NCBI GenBank assembly: GCA_000729835.1
Contig: JFHB01000057.1
Location: forward strand, 62,001 to 126,000
Reading direction: 5' to 3'
Length of the DNA stretch: 64,000 nt
Source of the DNA: Atkinsonella hypoxylon
Lineage: Eukaryota > Ascomycota > Sordariomycetes > Hypocreales > Clavicipitaceae
The notes beneath the pieces are model-generated. The model ran no database searches. It saw nothing but the letters and a program-made list of their open reading frames with translations, and was not told the DNA's origin. The translations under genes and the position numbers were made by a program. This document shows positions 1-11,450 of the stretch, one piece after another (within the stretch, counting starts at the first letter, position 1; every line of letters begins with the position of its first letter).

Positions 1-1177
1 TACCAACAGTTAAATCCTAGTGTTAAGAGCTGTATATTACTAGAGGATGTCTCTTCTTTCTATTAGGCCTTCTACACAGTCTGTGAATTGTCAGGGGAAA
101 GATCTCGAGGAATTGGTTGTTAAAGTCGTACAAGTTCTTGTTAGTCACTTTTATACATAATTTTCTATATTACAATCAATATAACAGCGACTGTAACCAA
201 CTGTTATTCTTGCAACGTTACCATTTAAGATAATACAATTACAGAGATTTGTAGTAACTAATAACAATATTAGTCCTAGAAATTAAGAAAAAGAGTCATG
301 GAACAACAATGCCAGTGTCTAGGCGCTTCAATTTTCAGCGTTTGTATGTAAGTAGAATGAATGTAATACAAAAAAGGGGAAAGGAGGCGTGCATCAACAA
401 AATTGAGAAGCGTCTACCTAATAAAATGGGCCTGCGTGATCAGATACTCGGTGCTCGGCACAAGCCGCAATACGTCAAGCCCCATAGTTAACGCTCATCG
501 GTAAGCACAGGCCGCATCCGCACACCTGCACTTCATTCTCGACCTAACTCCATGAATCTAATCTAAGTTTATTCCCTGCCTACACGAAATTGATCCTAAG
601 GTCGAAAGAAAATCGATGCATAATATTCTAACCTCGTTATGTGGTGTGAATCAGCGCCATGATGTCGAGTTCTTGCATCAAGGAGGGAACGTCTGCAGCG
701 TGCCAACAAGGCAGGACCTGTGAAGCTCAAGCATAGCCGGACACAAAAGGAATTGTATGGGGCATAGGGAATCTTGGTTCCCAGTATAGAAATTGGAGCA
801 ATGCCGTGGTTAGCCTAGCGACTGATGGTTGAGACCTCTTGGCTGTTGGATGGGCGAAGGAGTATGAAGGTAATATGATTGCGAACAAGAAACTACCAAG
901 AAAAGCTTACATACTATTCTGTGTCAACTCTCCTGAATAGTGCAGGCCATTTTCAAGAAGGAAAATAGTTCCGTGAGGTCTGATTATAACTTACGCAATG
1001 AAGTAATACACCTTTGGAGGTGTACATTGGACACGTTCGGTGTATGGCCTACGCAAGGAGGCGCAAGGTGAGTATTGCGCACTGTAGTGTATGATATTCT
1101 TTTCATTGTAAAATGTCAATTCAATAATATAGAGTAACGATGATGATAAGAATGGCGATTGCTGTCACAGGAAAGCG
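1..1177. other. AT-rich gene-free left edge
   Basis: No gene is supported here. The first 600 bases are clearly AT-rich with many TTAAT/ATAAT words, as in decayed or RIP-mutated fungal DNA, but no transposase or reverse-transcriptase reading frame is visible. The segment next to the GH2 gene should hold its 3' untranslated region. Confidence 0.5.
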
Positions 1178-3470
1178 CTAGAATAGACGGGCTGGGCCGA
1201 TAGCCGGAACTCCACCTCGCCTCTGAGCTGCCTTGTATAAACCATCGATATGGTTCCTCCATTGATCAACATTTGGACGTAAAATGCGACGGTCGTAAGT
1301 GTACAGTCCGTTTACTTCCCCCTCGACATCGGTGGTTTGGGTCCAGACACCTCCGCTACAAGCATAGCGCTCAACTTGTTCGGTAAATTCCCGAAAGATA
1401 ACTGCAGCACGATAATTATAAATCTCCAAATCGGCGCTGGTTTCATATGTTTGGTTCATTTGGTCAATAGCCTGTTGAACATTCCACAAGCTAAAAGATA
1501 GGTTAGAGGAATTCTGCAGATGATGTTTACGTGGAGACGGCAAAATGACGTACTGCTCAAGTCCAACTAGGTAACCAATCCCACCAAACTCTCCTTGAAA
1601 TCCAATCCTCTTCGGATCGTATGGTGACGAGAGAATAGAATAGAAAGGTGTCCCACATTGCGGGTTAGCATAGTGATGGTTATCCTGCAGTTATGTATCA
1701 GTTCTGCGGCAAAAAAAGCATATGGCTCCTGTGGAATCATTGCATACAGAGAAGTCGCCAGATCCATGGTCATTCCAACCAGTAACTGAATCAATAAGCC
1801 TTGTAGGATCGACTTGACGAATAAACTGGGTAAGTTTCTCCTCGGGGTAGGGTGGTCCACGTAGCTGTCCCCATCCCTCGTTGTAGATGACCTTCCAAGG
1901 CACTATTAGCTTCATCTTGAACTGTTATACAGATGCACAGAATGAATGACGGACCCAAATACCAATAGACGTGTAGCTCTTGTGCTCATTGATCAAAACC
2001 TCCAGCTGCCGTTCAAACTCGGCCTGCTGGGCAGCATCAGGTGGCCGCGTGACATCCGGCGGAAGACTAGGCATGTCCTGAACCACGAGCAAACCAAGCT
2101 CGTCGCAGGCTTGGTAGAACAAATCAGGCTCGACTTTGATCTAGATTGGGCTTGTAAGCGTGTGTTGAATCCATGTTCTGGAGAATGACTGACATGTTTG
2201 CGAACCATGTTAAAACCAAGGCCTTTGAGCATTTTCAAGTCGTATATCATTGCCTCGCGATTGGGAGGAGTATACAAGCCATCCGGCCAGTACCCTTGAT
2301 CCAACGTTCCAAACAAGAATATAAATTTGCCGTTCAGGAGCGGTCGCTGAATTCCATCGACTATGCCACGAGACATCGTACGGAAGCCCGTGTAGCTATG
2401 TATTTCGTCACCCTCCATCGATATGGTGAGATTATATAATGTCGGTGTTGCCGGTGACCAGAGCTGGGGTGACCCGACAGTGAACTTGAACTCTTGGTCG
2501 GAAGTGCCGGTTTTCTCCGCAACCACATTTCCCTTGGGATCAATGACTTCAATCTTGACCTTGGTGCCTTTTCTCGCAGTGGAATGAGCTAGGACAGAAA
2601 CTGAGACGATACGGAGTTATTAGCAGTTGTAAAATCTGACGTATCGTCGTTGCTTACCAGTGCCATCCATTCCCGCAGACACGTCGAGTTGAGTGATGTG
2701 GTTTGGCGGAGCACTCTCTAACCACACCGTTTGCCAGATGCCTGAGCATGAGCGATAAAAGATATGATTAGGATTTCGTGTTTGTTTTCCGACAGGGATG
2801 ACTTCTCCGTCTGTTGGGTCGTATACGAAAACGCAGCTTTAAATACTCCAGTCAGTTGGGTCTTGTCCTTCCGTCGATGAAACGGGGCGATATCGAAGGG
2901 TCTTCAAGGCTGGCTAGGAAATGCTCACAGTCTATTATCTTCATCCCATTTCACATTGCTCGTGATATCGATGGTAAATCGGAAATATCCTCCAATGTTT
3001 TGCCCGACTTTGACGTTATTCAAGAATACAGTGGCTTCGTAATCAACAGCCTCGAAATTCAGGAGCACATTTTGATGTTTCCACTTATCTGGCACCCTGA
3101 AGGTGCGCAAAAACCACATAGTCGTGGAATTAAGCTCCTGGATGCCAGAGAGACCGCTCTCAATGCAAGACGGTATCATGATCTCCCGCGACAAAGCTTC
3201 GACTGGGGGAGGGGCAGACGGGTTGTTTACCTGTCCGGCTCCCTCGTAAGTCCAAATACCATTAAGGTTTTGCCAAACCTCTCGGCGAAGCTGAGGTCGG
3301 GGATGCTCTGGCCATGGGTTTGTCCCAATTCTATAAGTCCAATCAGTATCCAGCGGTGGCTTCTGTACTTTGTATGGCACCGGTTCGCCTCCGTTTGATT
3401 GAGCTTCGGTTAGCCCCAAGACATGAAGCAGGGACATGCTGACCAAAAGGACACGCTGTAATATCTGCAT
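1178..3470 (-). CDS. Secreted glycoside hydrolase family 2 (beta-galactosidase/beta-glucuronidase-like)
   Basis: Predicted to hydrolyse beta-linked galactosides, glucuronides or related sugars outside the cell. Seven exons joined over six introns (2837-2928, 2601-2657, 2141-2193, 1892-1954, 1685-1747, 1491-1553) give 633 residues with no break. The start ATG opens a hydrophobic signal peptide of about 22 residues. A GH2 sugar-binding domain follows (DWTYRIGTNPWPEHPRPQLR, residues about 43-62), then the immunoglobulin-like domain and the TIM barrel. The acid/base glutamate lies in IYNEGWGQ (about E443) and the nucleophile in QGEFGG (about E518); both are present, so the enzyme should be active. 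Read without splicing the gene looks shattered, but each break falls at a GT..AG pair that restores the family sequence. Exact substrate is not decidable from sequence alone. No cluster partner is evident. Confidence 0.9.
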
Positions 3471-6245
3471 GGCGACGATGATTGAGTATCTACTATCTAT
3501 CCGTATGTATATGAGAAGGGAGACCTGGAGTATGGCGCCGGTGCAGAGTCGTCGAGTAGCTTGACACGGCGCATAACACGGCTAGCCGTGAGCATAGAAG
3601 AGAGAGAGGAAAAAACATGCGAGATAGGAACAAGTCAAGCACATTCGGCGACAAGGCAGTTCCAAGCCGCTCACACCTTCCCAGGCTGGAATCACAGTAA
3701 CCTCATAAGATGAATATTCGACTGGTAAGAATGGCCGAAGCAGCCAAAACGTCCGTCGGGTACAACGTCGACCAGCCCAGAGGTCGATGCCACAGCAGCG
3801 AATGCTTTCCATGATGCTGGATCCCCTCGCCCTGGCAGAGGGCGTTCGTGCCGACGCGTTACGAGCCTTGCATCGATCTGGTGAGACATCTGAGGCGTGA
3901 TCAAAACAAACGCATGTTAACGGCTTGGTTAGGTCGCTGGAAAAGCGGGTGATATGACTAATGTGACTGCGGGTTCGAAGCCAGGGAGATTTTGTTTTGC
4001 CATTTCCGGGATAGTATGCAACGAGGTGTGAGCATTGTTGCAGTTGCTTCTTCTCCCCGGATAATTTGACGTGGACATAGCAGGCGCGGAGGTAACAGAC
4101 GTGGAAGAGGAGGTCACGTCGGATTCTACTCGGGGTATGCTGTCCAACGTAGGTACGTACCTAAACAGGTACCTATGCGCGGATCAAGATGGTTCCTGGT
4201 GACAGTAATGGACTTGAGCTCTCACAAGACACGTAAAAAATTGTCCTCTTTGATAGAATATCATTTGGTTTGTCTTGTGATCAAGATGAGCGGACGGAGT
4301 GTGAGACGGCAGGCACGATGATGAGACAGCCTGATTAGGCTTAGCTGACGATCTGAAACTGCCGATCATGGCTGAAAGGAAACAGATCTTAGCTCGTTAT
4401 CATTGGCTATATATAATTCAGGCGAGTTAATCCTGATTGAGGCGTCTCATCCTTGGGCCTACCGTCTCGTACACTCAGGATTCGAATTGGCGCATAGTAC
4501 TCAGTGCGCCCAGAAGATGGAATCTTTTTCTTTGTGATGCTCGATTGTAACTAACAAGCACCTGGCGTCAACTACAGTGTTATATTAGTCAATGTTTGCC
4601 AATCGATTTGGCCAACGCGATTGCCACATCAGCAGTGTTAAAATTGCTGTCATAATTATACGTACAATTAATTGTGACCGTGAGAATCCATCATACAGAG
4701 CATCATTCACAATTACAATCTTTGCGTATCAGTCCATACACACGATTATAACTAATCCTTGTATAATTACAATTTGCAATGGAGATTTGCAAGTAGAGGC
4801 TAATACACCACGGACCACGTCAGCCCACCATCTAATTAATGCAGGGAGCGAAACAAATCGAAGAGGCTTCCAAAGACGTGTCCGCGTTGCATCTGTCGTA
4901 ATAGTTCCAGGTCGACTCTGTCATATCCTCCTGCGGCACAATGCCGGTTTCGGAGACAGTTCCTATGTTGTAGCCAAGCGCGGTGTCATTTCTCCTTGCA
5001 CGTTGTCACCCGTTGATGCATAACATCAGGCACCCCTCACCGCCTTAACTTCCCTCATGCGACTGAGGCGTTAGTTTACACCTCATGCCAAGGTTTCCCG
5101 CTCTGGACAAGGTTTTCATAAACAATCGTGTCTGTGTCACCACTCGCGCCTCGCCTGCGATGCCACAATGTTGTGAGCTTGGCGTCGTGTGATGTGCGAC
5201 CTAATTGGAAGGTAGCAGGAGTCGGCGAAACGGACAAGAGTCATGACCAACAATTCCAAGGAGCACAATAGTTGACTGTTCATCCGCGGACATGTATACA
5301 AATCAGATTCACGATCAAGAAACAGCCATTGGCCTTGAACAGGCTACATCGAAGCCTCGCGCACATGCACCAGGTTGAGATGCCTGCCATTGTAACCAGA
5401 AGCGAAAGGACACAAAGGACAATTTTACATTCGCAATTCTCAATGTTCCACGAAATATGCAAGCTGGATCCCCACACCTAGGTATCTGGAAATGAAGCCC
5501 AACAGTCAGTGCCTCACCGGTCGCATGCGAAAGAAGCCGAATCATGTCTGGCTCAAAAAGCTGCGCTCCAAAATCCCTGAGGCAGCAAATGTACCGAGAC
5601 GGACGAGCTGATGAAATCCAAGATATCCTAGGTGCTCCTACACCGCCGCAATCCGATAGTTGTCCCCGGTAAAGTAGCATAGCGCGATGGCGCAGATGTC
5701 GAGTCTGCGTCGGGTCGTTGCATCGTTGCTCGCCTCGAATGCTTTCTGCGCCAGCTGTGTACTGTGTAAGCAAAGCATTGTTCCACCGACACGAGGGAAT
5801 GAATTCCTATTCCTAGTCTATCGTGCCGCGTGCAACGCCACAGCCTGCAGTAGTCGTACCGGAATTGGGTTGTAGCCCTCCACAGCATTACAAGACGGCG
5901 GTCAGGCGACGAGCTTCTTCGTCTTCTTGGTTGACCATGACTGCATATACACGATTGTTCCGTTTTAAATGGTATGTTACTCGGAATCTTCGTAAAGAAT
6001 TACAATGAAGCATTATCAAGTCAGCCACAGGTCTATTAAACCAAGACGTCGTGGAAAAAAAAAAAGGATTATATAAGGCATGGACATTCAACGTTGTCAT
6101 AGTCAAGGCCAGGCATGGCAGATGCACGTTCGTATCAGTTACGCGGAGCAGACAGGTTTCTGAGCACACAGTAACAAGCAGATAATGATATCCTTTGTAG
6201 TAATATTCATCGGCGCAACATAACCTTTCCAACAATCTCTTCGAC
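3471..6245. other. Intergenic region, no supported gene
   Basis: A 2.8 kb stretch with only short, family-less open frames on both strands. It holds the GH2 promoter (right after 3470) and a TAGGTACCT-like motif cluster at about 4150-4175. An AT-rich patch lies near 4590-4800. An A13 tract near 6057 precedes the 3' end of the MDR gene. Confidence 0.45.
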
Positions 6246-7625
6246 TTATACTTTTATCACCAGTCTGCCTCCACTAATTTCACCATTGCGCATTCGGTCC
6301 AATGCTACATTCACATTGCCCAGCCCATATTGAATATCCACAATGTCCGGTGGGAAGAGTAGTTTCTCTTCCAGGAGCCTCTCTGCCCAACGGACCAGTG
6401 ACTCACCGATCAATCTAACTTCATGGAATAGCTTGACTGGGACCGTGTGAAGAAGAACGTTCTCTCCTTCGAATCCCTTAGGCAAACCAGTCAGTCCGAC
6501 AAGATGACGTCGCCCGGGATGGACACGGCTTAGCGATGCTGGTGGAGACATGAGCGTTCTTGAACCATCGCCTTTTGAATCCTTCTCGATCCCCAGTGCC
6601 TGCAGGAGAAACGCGGCGGATTCACATCCCCGGGTATCCAGGCCAAATCGGGGCCGTCCCTGGGTATTTGCTCGTAGGACCTCCACCGCGCGCTCTGGAT
6701 CATAGCTGTCTACCATTAGATCTGGGCGGATAATATCATGGTTTGACAGCCGGAGTCCGTGTTTGGCACAGTCCGCTACTAGGGCCACTCTGAGACCAGC
6801 AAGCTTGGCAATTTGCGTCGTGAGATTTGCAGATGTAGCAGATCCTGCATCCTGTAAGCAAGTCGACGAGTCAACGAGTGGGAGCATGTTGCTGACTTAC
6901 CACCCCATATCACTAGCCAGTCATCTTGCCTTGGACGTTCATCAGGCCTGATGCCATCCAAACACTCTGCTCGGACATCTTTGGGAAGATGCTTCGCCCC
7001 TACGCCGCGAACAAGTTGATACAAATCGGGTCCATCGAGGATGTTGGAAAAGTCAACGCCGAGTGAGACACCAAGAGCCAGTGAGGCAGCCACGAAAGCG
7101 ACTCCGAACGCTGACCCAGCCTCGAATGAGATGTGCTCCGGCAGACGAACAACCGTATGGCTCTGAGCGACGACGTATTGCTGATAAGCCGCCTTGCGCA
7201 GGTCGCGGTAGTCTGTAGAGATGACAGTCGCCTTTATGCATTTCCCGTCAGCCAAGTTTCACTGCCATCATATACTGAAGCGTCCCGCTTACTCTGTCAC
7301 CGACCTCCCACTTCCTTTCCGCGGAGGAAACCTTTGCCACTGTACCAGATAACTCTCTTCCTGCAATGTAGGGAAATTGAGGCAAGCCAAAGTCGAAATC
7401 CCTTGGGGCCGGGGGCAATGAGCACGATATCAACGGACAAGGGAGAATAAGCGTTGGAACATACGGAGCCTTCCTGTCAAATGGGTTGAAACCAATTGCC
7501 CGATTGCAGACCAAGACCTCATTATCGTCATGTAATTGCGGCACAGAGTAATCGTGTGTAACGGCGTACGTTTGCTTGGGCCCATGGAGGAGCAGCACAG
7601 TTTGCGTAGCAGGCACTTCGGTCAT
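6246..7625 (-). CDS. MDR-superfamily oxidoreductase (zinc-type alcohol dehydrogenase/enoyl reductase fold, CipB-like)
   Basis: A medium-chain NAD(P)H-dependent oxidoreductase. Four exons over introns 7402-7464, 7232-7292 and 6845-6900 give 399 residues. The GroES-like half contains NPFDRK and FPYIAGRELSGTV, the usual fungal quinone/enoyl-reductase pattern, followed by the VGDRATV turn. The Rossmann half has WGGSAT in the nucleotide-binding loop and TQIAKLAGLRV helix. The C-terminus ends in ISGGRLVIKV, typical of these proteins. Splicing is well supported because each junction restores a conserved motif. The start was chosen at MTEVPATQ; an upstream in-frame ATG would add a cysteine-rich, unlikely leader. 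Substrate unknown: relatives act in secondary metabolism (trans enoyl reductases) or general aldehyde/quinone reduction. No polyketide synthase lies nearby, so a biosynthetic role is not supported. Confidence 0.85.
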
Positions 7626-8340
7626 AATCTCGACACACTTCTCACAAGCATTGGCTCTCAAGGCTCCTGCTTGAGAAAGCGCAGATGTACACGTTTGAGA
7701 AATTAAAAAGACGCGTTTCTTGAGAGCCCTTTCCGCATTTCCAATAGAGGCATTTACCGAATCCCACCATATACCCTGCGTCAATACGAAGATTTCGCCC
7801 TCGCATATCAATCGACTGCATTGTCGGCATTGGAGGGAGAGCATCTTATTGGCTCGTATCGCCCAAGGGAAGCTGCGTTCTTTGGTGTTTATTAGGCAAG
7901 TGTGACCGATGGCGCCATCTTCACCAAAGAAGCGTCAGTGTCGAAGGATCCACAACAGTGGTCTTTATTCGATACATGACTACATTTAGTAGCTGTTCTA
8001 GAGTTTGATTAGCTGTGAGGTTTAAACTGTTGACTATTTATCTCATTATTCTCTTATCGCTTAGCATATATTACAAAAGTTCTGGGCTTGATATGCCACG
8101 TTTGAAACAGCAACATTATGCATCATGTTACAGAATAACAACTTGAACAGAGACCATTCGCAGTGATACGTCTGTGACAGCAACAGAAACCAACGTGGTT
8201 GATAAGCTCATGGCCGACATATCCACGTCGGATGTTGCATCATAGCTCTCTATAATTTCTTGCTCATGTTTCTTGAGCAAGACCCAAAGTCCCCAGATAC
8301 TGGTAGCCAGCTACAGTGTCTCCTCGTCAAGCATTGCAAT
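7626..8340. other. Intergenic, promoter of the MDR gene
   Basis: Contains the promoter of the MDR gene at its left and the 3' flank of the secreted-protein gene at its right. About 7960-8160 is AT-rich. No gene seen. Confidence 0.45.
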
Positions 8341-9069
8341 TCAGTAAGGACTGTACTTGGTCCAGTCAATGCTGGCAACATTGTCGTAGCAATAAGTCTC
8401 GTACGCAAATTGGTGGCTCGAGTAAGAGTTTTTCGGCAAATCATTCAGTTTCGCGCATTGAGCAAGCAGGCGAACCGGTACACAGTTCTTCGGAATGGCA
8501 TCCTCAGCTTTGCTCGATCCCAACTGAAACTGCTTCACAATGAGGAAATTCTTGCCTTGATAATAAGGAATGCTCTCATTGCAAATAGCATATGTCTCCG
8601 GGTACAGAAAGATGGGGTACATGAAGATGTACGGCGCCATATGTCGTGTCAAGCTGACTTCCGTATCGCCGGGGCCGGCGTCCAGACGAGCAGTACGTGC
8701 TGTGCTCGAGCCATCATCTTTGGCCAGAGTTATACCCCAAGGGGATGGCGGGGTGCCGGTATCTGAGATGACAGTGGAGCGGGCCGCGTAAAAATCAAGC
8801 TCGGTGCCATTAATGTAGAAAGTACGGGGTTGGGCGTCCTTGGTCCCCACGCCAAGCAAAGATTCGGCGGCGCCGGTGTGGATGCTGTTGACGAATGCGC
8901 CATGTATCGAAGGCGAGAAGTCGCGGCGGAGATCGGTCACGTTGACGACGAGATTAAAACCCTGAGAGGACGAAGTTGGCGGGGTGTCTGGCCAAGGTTC
9001 GTCGCGGAACGTGATGGGTGATGCCAGGACGAGACTCCCAAGGCCTAGTATCGTGGTTGGGAAGCGCAT
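8341..9069 (-). CDS. Small secreted protein of unknown function
   Basis: A 242-residue single-exon protein with a clear signal peptide (MRFPTTILGLGSLVLASP, likely cleaved near residue 18). The mature part has N-glycosylation sequons (NVT, NGT, NES) and four cysteines in the C-terminal half (two around NESIPYYQ and NCVPV, two further on), fitting a disulfide-bonded extracellular protein. The central FNLVVNVTD...DFSPSIHG and HTGAAESLLGV patterns resemble a family of conserved fungal secreted proteins I cannot name with certainty. An upstream ATG in the same frame would prepend about 52 residues and bury the signal peptide, so I chose the internal start. No catalytic motif is recognised. It could be a cell-wall or host-interaction protein, but that is only a possibility. 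Confidence 0.7.
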   Translation of the reverse strand: MRFPTTILGLGSLVLASPITFRDEPWPDTPPTSSSQGFNLVVNVTDLRRDFSPSIHGAFVNSIHTGAAESLLGVGTKDAQPRTFYINGTELDFYAARSTVISDTGTPPSPWGITLAKDDGSSTARTARLDAGPGDTEVSLTRHMAPYIFMYPIFLYPETYAICNESIPYYQGKNFLIVKQFQLGSSKAEDAIPKNCVPVRLLAQCAKLNDLPKNSYSSHQFAYETYCYDNVASIDWTKYSPY

Positions 9070-11450
9070 TTTTGCAGCAACGTTTTGGCGGGCGAGTTCT
9101 TGCAGCAGAACTGTGAGGCGTGCGTACGTGAATGGATTGGTGATTTGGGCGCTGGATGAGAAAAGCGTAGATTCAGATGCTAATGCCGTGCGTGCAGCGA
9201 GGCGAGACGCTCTTTGACAATGCACGGGGCGAGAGTGGCATTTCAGTATCTATATAGAATCCGTTCGGTTAATCATTTGTTACCAGTCACGCTTGCGTCG
9301 AGGTGACGCAAGGATGGAGCCTCTCATGTCCTTGGCGACCAGCTGGCTGCAGCCGGTTCCAGCTGGAATTTCGCTAGTTACCCAGGTATCTTGCAATCCC
9401 TCCGCCGAGCAAAGGTCGCTCAAGGTCCCGTGCCCGAGTCAAGCACATGCTGCTTTTGCTGATGGACCCACAACTATGACGGCATGCCGGATAGGACCAT
9501 TGCAATTGATTCCAGTCATACTCCGTACAGTGGTAACAAATTGACGATGAAATGGCCATGGCCGCTAGACTTGAATCAGCATCTGGGATACAGCATAACG
9601 CTCAGCATATCTCCTTGGTGCCAAAGTGGCAGAGCCAGCAAGGGTGTTTCGCCTATCGAGATAAAGGCCAGCATGTCTTATTATTAACCCACGATTTCTT
9701 GATTCCTTGGCAGCAGAGTTTTTGCAAATTTTCTGCCCTCTATTTCGGGCCGTCTGATTGAATTACCCACCTAACGATTTGAGTTGCCGAGCGGGACAGC
9801 AGACCCCGACGGCCCGACCCTCAAAACTCAAGCATGCCCTTCCGCGAAGCGAAAGCAGACTGGCCTTGCCACTGATGCATCTTAAAGCTGAATTCCAACG
9901 ATATATTCATTCGACTAAGGAAACCATCAGACATGAACTTGGAAATGAAGTGCTTATTTCCAAGAGTGCACTCAGCTCCATTATGGGGTTTCGGTATCTT
10001 CCGATGTAAGATTAAATTGCTGAGGAGGGAGGAGAGCCGGTGGGCCACGGTGGAGGGAGTGAAAAGGGTCGTGCATTAACTATTACGGACCAGACTATAA
10101 GAGTTATCTGTTATCTGTTGTTATCTGTTATATACAGGGACCATCCAGGGGTCGGGGTTTCAGCAAAAAGGGTGTATTTTTGGCCAGAATAGCAGGCAGT
10201 GAAGCGTTTAGTATATACCTAGTATATGCTGGGTATATACAGAATGCACAGTATATTAGTGCGAATTAAACATTTTTATATTTAGTAGTATATACACATA
10301 TCTTGGTATAGTGCTATATGCGCGCTCTATACTCTAGATCTCTTGCTTAGAAATTAATACTGTGTGATTAGCATATGCTATTCTGCCTAAATCTACACCC
10401 GCTCTGGCTCCGCTCTAAATATGTATGTATATTTACAGTAATTATAACACGTACAGCAATAATCACAGGCAATGCGGTGCAATCCTCTGAATATCAACGT
10501 AGTTTGATGACCAACCCGCAGAACGGTTCCTTAACGTCAATCTTCATGTTTTCTCCAAGTCAGATTGGAAGCAAAGAGCTGTGATGAGTCCTCCCTTACA
10601 GTCCCACATTCGTCAACGCAGCATCTTAGATCATGATAGCTAATACCTATTCATCTTCAATTGTTAAACATGCTCGCAATGTCGACTGAAACTCGGTCCG
10701 ATTAAGGCGACAAATGATTCGCTCAGCAAGCCAATCAACACCAACCAGGGACAAGGCGACACACGAGAAAGACTTGTTCCAGGATAAAATAGTCAATCAA
10801 GACGTAATGCCGGCTTAATAACACCCCCAAGTATACAGCATGCGTAAAGGGGAAATATAAAGGAGCAGCGGATACTTTGACACTAGTGTACTAGACTGTT
10901 ACTGCTAATCCATTATAGCGTGGAACATTACCGAATGTTACTAAAAGTTCACGACCCCGACCCAGGGTCAGGATACCAGCTTACAGCCGGAGCAATTGGC
11001 GAGCTATGACACTACACATCCGAGTCGGTGCTCGGTCGTGACACAGGGTGGCATCGTCATCGCGGGCCGTGTCTCGAATTCGGTACCACCAGATCTATGG
11101 CTGATGGTGCAACTATGACGACACGCCATGGAAGTGCGTCATCATCACAATGCTGCGATCTAAACCAAGCCCACAATTCATCGACTGAGAAGACGTTCCA
11201 TGACCAACGACACGCGGCTGCCTCTGAGCGGAAGAGCCGCCATGGAATTTTTGCTCTCTACAAGGGTAGGGGGGGGGATCGTAGAAGCCATCGTAAGTAC
11301 ATTCCTTTCGTTTGACTCATCAACTTTGTTATGCTTTCATTCACCAAATTAATCAGGCTCCTTGATCTTCAATCTTTTTGACGCGTAGGACATAGAAACT
11401 ATAACAAAAAGGTATCATGGGCGTAGGGCAAGCCTGGCTTGAAGTTCTGC
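9070..11450. other. Intergenic region containing a degenerate repeat
   Basis: A 2.4 kb region without a supported gene. It holds the secreted-protein promoter at the left, short TTATCTGT repeats near 10103-10130, a repeat copy at 10163-10416 (annotated separately) and the 3' flank of the flavoprotein gene at the right, with a G9 tract near 11270. Short open frames here have no family resemblance. Confidence 0.45.
10163..10416 (+). repeat. Partial copy of the MITE-like repeat
   Basis: This 254 bp segment matches the interior of the complete element at 57961-58360 in the same orientation. Both share the AAAAAGGGTGTATTTTT start, the GTATATACC/CTAGTATATG core, the TCTAGATCTCTTGCTTAG block and the CTGCCTAAATCTACACCC end. 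The inner parts of the terminal inverted repeats survive (left GGCCAGAATAG against right CTATTCTGCC). The outer 45-55 bp of both arms are not recognisable, so this copy is truncated or heavily diverged. No target duplication can be seen. Confidence 0.75.

Noticed and set aside
1178..3470. GH2 gene as a frameshifted pseudogene
   Set aside because: All apparent breaks coincide with GT..AG introns that rebuild conserved motifs, and the sum of exons is in frame.
4592..5023. Open frame of 143 codons on the + strand
   Set aside because: AT-rich, no domain, no compositional support; likely chance.
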